Shown one piece after another: positions 62,386 to 64,000 of a stretch of 64,000 nucleotides of DNA. Position numbers and translations under genes: made by a program. Source of the stretch: Chloroflexota bacterium (GTDB lineage Bacteria > Chloroflexota > Anaerolineae > UBA1429); contig JAIOAW010000009.1 of NCBI GenBank assembly GCA_019873625.1, forward strand, positions 1-64,000, in the 5' to 3' direction. The first letter of the stretch is position 1, and every line of letters starts with the position of its first letter. The notes beneath the pieces are model-generated. The model worked only from the letters and a program-made list of their open reading frames with translations. It was not told the DNA's origin and searched no databases.

Positions 62386-63669
62386 CTAACGGTAGGCCTG
62401 CGGGACGTACGGCCGGAGGCGCTTTTCCGCAAAGATCGGCTTGAGGCGCGCAAAGCGCGGTAAACCGTTCACCAAGGGGACGCTCGGCCAATCCTCGCCG
62501 ATGAGCGGCCGGGCATAGGCCACGAACTCGTCCGTAACATCTGTGCGGTCGGGTGTGATCCAGGCCTTGGGGAAGGTGCGCTCCGAGTTGGCCACAAGTT
62601 CGAGGGGCACCTTGTCATAGCGCACGTGGTAGATAGGCCCTGGGTCGCGCAGAATGGTCGCCATATAGCCCGATTCGCCCCGCGCCGCCAAGAGCGCCGC
62701 TTGCTGGCCCACGGCATAGGCCTCGGCAATATCCACCGTGGAGGCCTGGATCATATCGTGCCGCTGATGCGTGCCCGAGACGTTCTGCCGGGCGCTGCCC
62801 CGCGCCGCTAGCCCCACGCGGTTGAGATAGTTCACCAAAATCTGGGCCACGGTCGTCTCGCTCGCCGAAAACTGGGTGTGGCCAAAGGCATCGCGCGTCT
62901 CGCCGATATCGCCGAGTTTCAGCCCTTCGCTCACCACCACCAGGGCGCGCCCTCGCGCGCGCAGCATATCGTTCACGCGGTCGGCCACTTCTGGGAGCGT
63001 AATGCCCGATTCGGCCAAAAAGATGAGGAGCGGCATCTCGCGGTGCGGGTCTGCCAGGCGCGCCGCCGCCGGGATGAACCCGATGCGCCGGCCCATCGCC
63101 TGCATCACGAGCACCGGGTCGGAGGGGCAGGAACCCCGGTTTTCTTCCTCGGCGCCGAGCACCATATTCGCCCAATAGCGGGCCACGCTGCCATAGCCGG
63201 GGGTATGGTCAATCAGGCGGAATTCAGAATCGCCCACATCGTTATCAATCGTCTTGGGGATGCCCACGGCCACGAGGTCCAACCCGCGTTCGGCGGCCAG
63301 TTTCGCCACTTTGTGGGCCGTATCCATCGAATCGTTCCCGCCGTTATAGAGGAAATAGCCCACGTTGTGCGCCTTGAACACCTCGATGATACGCTCGTAA
63401 TCCTCCTGGGCATCATCGCGCAGTTTGTACCGGCAGGTGCCGATGGCGCCGGCGGCCGGCGTGGTGCGCAGGAGGCTGATCTCCTCCGCCGGCTGGACCG
63501 AAAGGTCGAGCAGTTCTTCTTGCAGGATGCCCTCGATCCCGTGGTAGCCGGCATAGATGGTGCCAAACCCGCCCAATTCGCGGAAGGTCTCTACCACGCC
63601 GCAGAGCGAACTATTGATGACGGGCGACGGCCCGCCCGATTGGGCCACGACGATATTTCGCGGTGTCAT
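62386..63669 (-). CDS. 6-phosphofructokinase, probably PPi-dependent
   Basis: A 427-residue PfkA-family enzyme. The N-terminal VVAQSGGPSPVINSSLCG binds phosphate, GGNDSMDTAHKVAK replaces the ATP-type GGDGS loop, and PKTIDND, TPGYGSVARY and MQAMGRRIGFI complete the active site. The Asp in the GGND segment is the usual sign of pyrophosphate use. Length is intermediate between bacterial ATP-Pfk and long PPi-Pfk. The ribosome site is GAGGGAAA. Confidence 0.85.
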   Translation of the reverse strand: MTPRNIVVAQSGGPSPVINSSLCGVVETFRELGGFGTIYAGYHGIEGILQEELLDLSVQPAEEISLLRTTPAAGAIGTCRYKLRDDAQEDYERIIEVFKAHNVGYFLYNGGNDSMDTAHKVAKLAAERGLDLVAVGIPKTIDNDVGDSEFRLIDHTPGYGSVARYWANMVLGAEEENRGSCPSDPVLVMQAMGRRIGFIPAAARLADPHREMPLLIFLAESGITLPEVADRVNDMLRARGRALVVVSEGLKLGDIGETRDAFGHTQFSASETTVAQILVNYLNRVGLAARGSARQNVSGTHQRHDMIQASTVDIAEAYAVGQQAALLAARGESGYMATILRDPGPIYHVRYDKVPLELVANSERTFPKAWITPDRTDVTDEFVAYARPLIGEDWPSVPLVNGLPRFARLKPIFAEKRLRPYVPQAYR

Positions 63670-63698
63670 CTTTTTCCCTCGCTAATCTATGTTCAGGC

Positions 63699-64000
63699 CT
63701 ACCAATCCGTGTGGAACACGCCCTCTTTATCAATGCGCCGGTAGGTGTGCGCGCCAAAGTAATCGCGCTGGGCCTGCGTGAGGTTGGCCGGCAGGCGCTC
63801 TGTGCGATAGGCATCGAAATAGGCCAGGCTGGCGCTAAAGGCCAAACAAGGGATGCCCAACCCCACAGCCGCCTGCACCACGCGGCGCAGGGCGCCCTGC
63901 CGTTTGAGGATCTCCTCTTTGAAGAAGGGGTCCAAGAGCAGGTTCGTCAAATCGGGGTTGCGCGTGTAGGCCGCCGTGATGTCGTTCAAAAAGCGCGCCC
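63699..64000 (-). CDS. gnd: 6-phosphogluconate dehydrogenase, C-terminal part (runs off window)
   Basis: The last 100 or so residues of 6PGDH. Seen are FLNDITAAYTRNPDLTNLL, GIPCLAFSASLAYFDAYR, LPANLTQAQRDYFGAHTY and the terminal FHTDW. These are the substrate-binding tail of the decarboxylating dehydrogenase of the pentose phosphate pathway. The frame is open to the window edge, so the start is outside. It precedes the phosphofructokinase on the same strand, 29 bp away. Confidence 0.93.
   Translation of the reverse strand, partial: ARFLNDITAAYTRNPDLTNLLLDPFFKEEILKRQGALRRVVQAAVGLGIPCLAFSASLAYFDAYRTERLPANLTQAQRDYFGAHTYRRIDKEGVFHTDW

Overview
The window is GC-rich, densely coded bacterial DNA with genes on both strands. 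ATGA-type start/stop overlaps and purine-rich ribosome binding sites are common, and several starts are TTG or GTG. Gene content points to a heterotrophic, probably anaerobic or facultative bacterium: tungsten-type aldehyde:ferredoxin oxidoreductase, a probable PPi-type phosphofructokinase, amino-acid ABC uptake, and many lipoproteins with Pro/Thr-rich stalks. A Chloroflexota (Anaerolineae-like) source is a reasonable guess, but it rests on overall style and not on any marker gene.

Layout. 1-6.5 kb (+): amidohydrolase, GT-C-like membrane protein, DapA-family aldolase, 2-hydroxyacid dehydrogenase, an AT-richer zinc-ribbon membrane protein and an orphan MalK-type ATPase. 6.5-8.7 kb (-): polyferredoxin plus aldehyde oxidoreductase behind a promoter overlapped by a CRP-like palindrome. 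9.0-22.9 kb (-): a purine block, purA-guaB-purSL-purQ-purB-purC-purE-purF-purD-purM-purN, lacking only purH and purK among the usual genes. 23.2-25.8 kb (+): response regulator and membrane histidine kinase. 25.8-35.4 kb (-): one operon-like run with a triple substrate-binding lipoprotein, LivHMGF, and a second polar-amino-acid-type permease and ATPase. 35.6-38.0 kb (-): DegV, lipoprotein hydrolase, RbsD/FucU. 38.2-47.4 kb (+): TlpA-like protein, DUF2085 protein, TrmI, IMPACT protein, orphan OpuAC-like protein, HyuA-like protein, two radical SAM/SPASM proteins and a glycosyltransferase. 47.4-53.9 kb (-): lipoprotein, tRNA-Sec, DNA polymerase IV, a membrane protein, an M24 peptidase, a selenoprotein and galactokinase. 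54.1-60.3 kb: glycosyltransferases, B12/radical SAM protein, methyltransferase and a flippase-like membrane protein. 60.3-64 kb: FmdB, alcohol dehydrogenase, HAD hydrolase, phosphofructokinase and the 3' part of 6-phosphogluconate dehydrogenase.

Main discoveries. (1) A selenoprotein gene at 52076-52546 carries an in-frame TGA at codon 23, exactly where the C-GCAxxG-C-C redox family has its first conserved Cys. An 8-bp hairpin with a GUG loop follows at SECIS distance, and tRNA-Sec (UCA anticodon) lies 4 kb away. (2) A 1015-residue lipoprotein fuses a GlnH-like (type 2) binding domain to two almost identical LivJ-like (type 1) domains. It sits at the head of an operon encoding both matching kinds of ABC translocator, which suggests one multi-specific receptor feeding two transporters. 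(3) A roughly 107-bp intergenic repeat of four consecutive hairpins occurs twice with pairing preserved and GNRA loops.
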